Assembly (NCBI GenBank): GCA_026193125.1
Contig: JAPHSC010000179.1
Location: 1-7,838 of the forward strand
Direction: 5' to 3'
From: Gammaproteobacteria bacterium
GTDB taxonomy: Bacteria > Pseudomonadota > Gammaproteobacteria > Steroidobacterales > BM003
Length of the DNA: 7,838 nucleotides
The translations under genes were made by a program, and so were the position numbers. A model generated the notes under the pieces. It was not told the DNA's origin, did not search any database, and was given only the letters and a program-made list of their open reading frames with translations. This document shows, piece by piece, positions 6,772 through 7,838 of the stretch (the stretch's first letter is position 1; each line of letters opens with the position of its first letter).

Positions 6772-6819
6772 GTGAATAAAACCAGTAAGCAGAACAAGAG
6801 AGCGGTCATGGCATGCTGA
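6772..6819 (+). other. Possible 15-codon leader ORF overlapping the paaE start
   Basis: A GTG-initiated frame reads MNKTSKQNKRAVMAC and stops at TGA 6817-6819, just after the paaE ATG (6813) in another frame. GGA at 6763-6765 is a weak ribosome site for the GTG. An internal ATG at 6808 in the same frame is better spaced from AAGAGAG (6796-6802; five bases) than the paaE ATG is. Either start would end translation on top of paaE and could couple the two. Short frames like this also arise by chance, so confidence is low. Confidence 0.15.
6796..6802 (+). promoter_or_regulatory. Ribosome binding site candidate for paaE
   Basis: Purine-rich AAGAGAG ends ten bases before ATG 6813, a slightly long but usable spacing. 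An out-of-frame ATG at 6808 lies closer. No other purine-rich element lies between here and the paaE start, and no in-frame upstream alternative gives a better PaaE N-terminus. Confidence 0.4.
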
Positions 6820-7838
6820 AATTTCATTCCCTCAAGGTTGCCGCGGTCATACCGGACACTCCGCTTTCCGTGCGTCTGCTGCTGGAGGTCCCAAAGTCAT
6901 TGCGCGAGGCCTACCGGTTCAGCCAGGGTCAGCACCTGAACCTGGAAATTGAGGTAGACGGGCTAGCCTTGCGTCGGTCCTATTCCATCTGCAATCAGGT
7001 CGGTGATTCGGCGTTGCTTGAGTTGGCGGTGAAGCGCCAGCCGAAGGGCAGGGTATCCGGTTTTATCAACGATGAACTGCGGGCCGGTGATCAAGTCAGG
7101 GTCATGACGCCCGGAGGACATTTCAATGTGCCACTGGATCCGCAAAGCAGCAGATCTTACGTCGCCTTTGCGGCGGGTAGTGGCATTACGCCCGTGCTGT
7201 CCATTATGCGCAGCACCCTGGCGCTGGAGCCGGGCAGCAGTTTCACTCTGTTTTACGGTAATCGGGACAGTGCAGGCGTCATGTTTCGCGATGTGCTGCA
7301 CGAGCTAAAGGATCTTTACCCGACCCGTTTCAGGTTGTTCCATATCCTGAGTCGTGAACAGGGCGAGGTGGAGTTGTATAACGGGCGCATAGACAAGAGC
7401 AAGACCGTCGAGTTGTGTCGGGCATTCTGCGACATCACGCTGATTGATCACTGGTTTGTCTGCGGGCCGGCCAGCATGATCGAGGAAGTCAGTGCCAGCC
7501 TTGAGGAGATGGGGGTGGCGCCGGAGTGTGTGCATGCAGAGTATTTTGCGGTGGACGGCCAGGTGCAACCCGCCGCGAAGATGGCGAACCTGGAGGCGGG
7601 TTCCGCACAGTGCAAGGTAGTGGTCATTATGGACGGCAAGGAGCGGCAATTCGGCATGACTGCCGACCAGAACATTCTGGAGGCAGGTCTGGCGCAAGGA
7701 CTGGATTTGCCCTATTCCTGCACTGGCGGAGTGTGCTCCACCTGCAGGGTGAAGTTGCTCAAGGGCGAAGTATCCATGGCCATCAATTACGCACTTGAAC
7801 CCTGGGAACTGGAAGCAGGCTTCGTGCTGGCCTGTCAG
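6813..7838 (+). CDS. paaE: Phenylacetyl-CoA epoxidase reductase PaaE (3' end cut by window)
   Basis: An uninterrupted frame of 342 codons reaches the right edge without a stop; E. coli PaaE has 356 residues, so about 15-20 are missing. It is the NADPH-dependent flavin/iron-sulfur reductase that feeds electrons to the PaaA diiron centre. Domains in order: FAD-binding barrel (about 1-105) starting FHSLKV, with AYRFSQGQHL and the RSYS flavin motif (55-58); NAD(P)-binding domain (about 110-235) with AAGSGITPVLS (120-130) and CGPASMIEE (217-225); and a C-terminal plant-type [2Fe-2S] ferredoxin domain. Its four ligands are all present: Cys303, Cys308, Cys311 in YSCTGGVCSTC, and Cys341 in the final VLACQ. 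The start at 6813 matches the family N-terminus. It follows paaD after 61 bp, the only loose junction inside block 2. Confidence 0.95.
   Translation, partial: MLKFHSLKVAAVIPDTPLSVRLLLEVPKSLREAYRFSQGQHLNLEIEVDGLALRRSYSICNQVGDSALLELAVKRQPKGRVSGFINDELRAGDQVRVMTPGGHFNVPLDPQSSRSYVAFAAGSGITPVLSIMRSTLALEPGSSFTLFYGNRDSAGVMFRDVLHELKDLYPTRFRLFHILSREQGEVELYNGRIDKSKTVELCRAFCDITLIDHWFVCGPASMIEEVSASLEEMGVAPECVHAEYFAVDGQVQPAAKMANLEAGSAQCKVVVIMDGKERQFGMTADQNILEAGLAQGLDLPYSCTGGVCSTCRVKLLKGEVSMAINYALEPWELEAGFVLACQ

Noticed and set aside
144..7838. A previously undescribed system in this window
   Set aside because: Every gene matches a member of the well-studied phenylacetyl-CoA pathway at full length with expected motifs. 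No extra, fused or broken gene was found. Only regulatory details are open.

Overview
The window is an aerobic phenylacetate (phenylacetyl-CoA, Paa) catabolic cluster. Nine consecutive plus-strand genes are recognisable by family-specific motifs and near-family length: paaG, paaH, paaI, paaJ, paaA, paaB, paaC, paaD and a 3'-truncated paaE that runs off the right edge. All strong coding signal is on the plus strand. I see no mobile element, CRISPR array, tRNA or rRNA. The DNA is fairly GC-rich by eye (not computed). The gene order (beta-oxidation block before the ring-oxygenase block) and the long N-terminus of PaaA resemble pseudomonads and other Gammaproteobacteria more than Escherichia coli, so a gammaproteobacterium is my best guess. 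Genus cannot be given from the sequence alone.

Layout. Positions 1-143 hold no gene I can support, but contain a GC-rich inverted repeat (64-83) upstream of paaG. Block 1 (144-4102) is paaGHIJ, the lower-pathway enzymes, with each gene overlapping the next by 4-11 bp. A 106-bp gap (4103-4208) with several inverted repeats separates it from block 2 (4209 to the edge), paaABCDE. Block 2 holds the diiron multicomponent monooxygenase (PaaA, PaaB, PaaC), its reductase (PaaE) and the accessory protein PaaD. Junctions in block 2 are tight except for a 61-bp gap before paaE.

How the genes work together (established for the E. coli and Pseudomonas pathway). PaaABCE epoxidises the ring of phenylacetyl-CoA. 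PaaG isomerises the epoxide to the seven-membered oxepin-CoA. A ring-opening enzyme (PaaZ, not in the window) makes 3-oxo-5,6-dehydrosuberyl-CoA. PaaJ cleaves this, PaaG and PaaF shift and hydrate the double bond, PaaH oxidises 3-hydroxyadipyl-CoA, and PaaJ cleaves 3-oxoadipyl-CoA to acetyl-CoA and succinyl-CoA. PaaI hydrolyses dead-end CoA thioesters so CoA is not trapped. The ligase paaK, the hydratase paaF, paaZ and a PaaX- or PaaR-type regulator are not in this window and presumably lie outside it.

The system itself is known. I did not find a new enzymatic system here. The less explained parts are non-coding: the 5' inverted repeat, the paaJ-paaA gap, and the start region of paaE.
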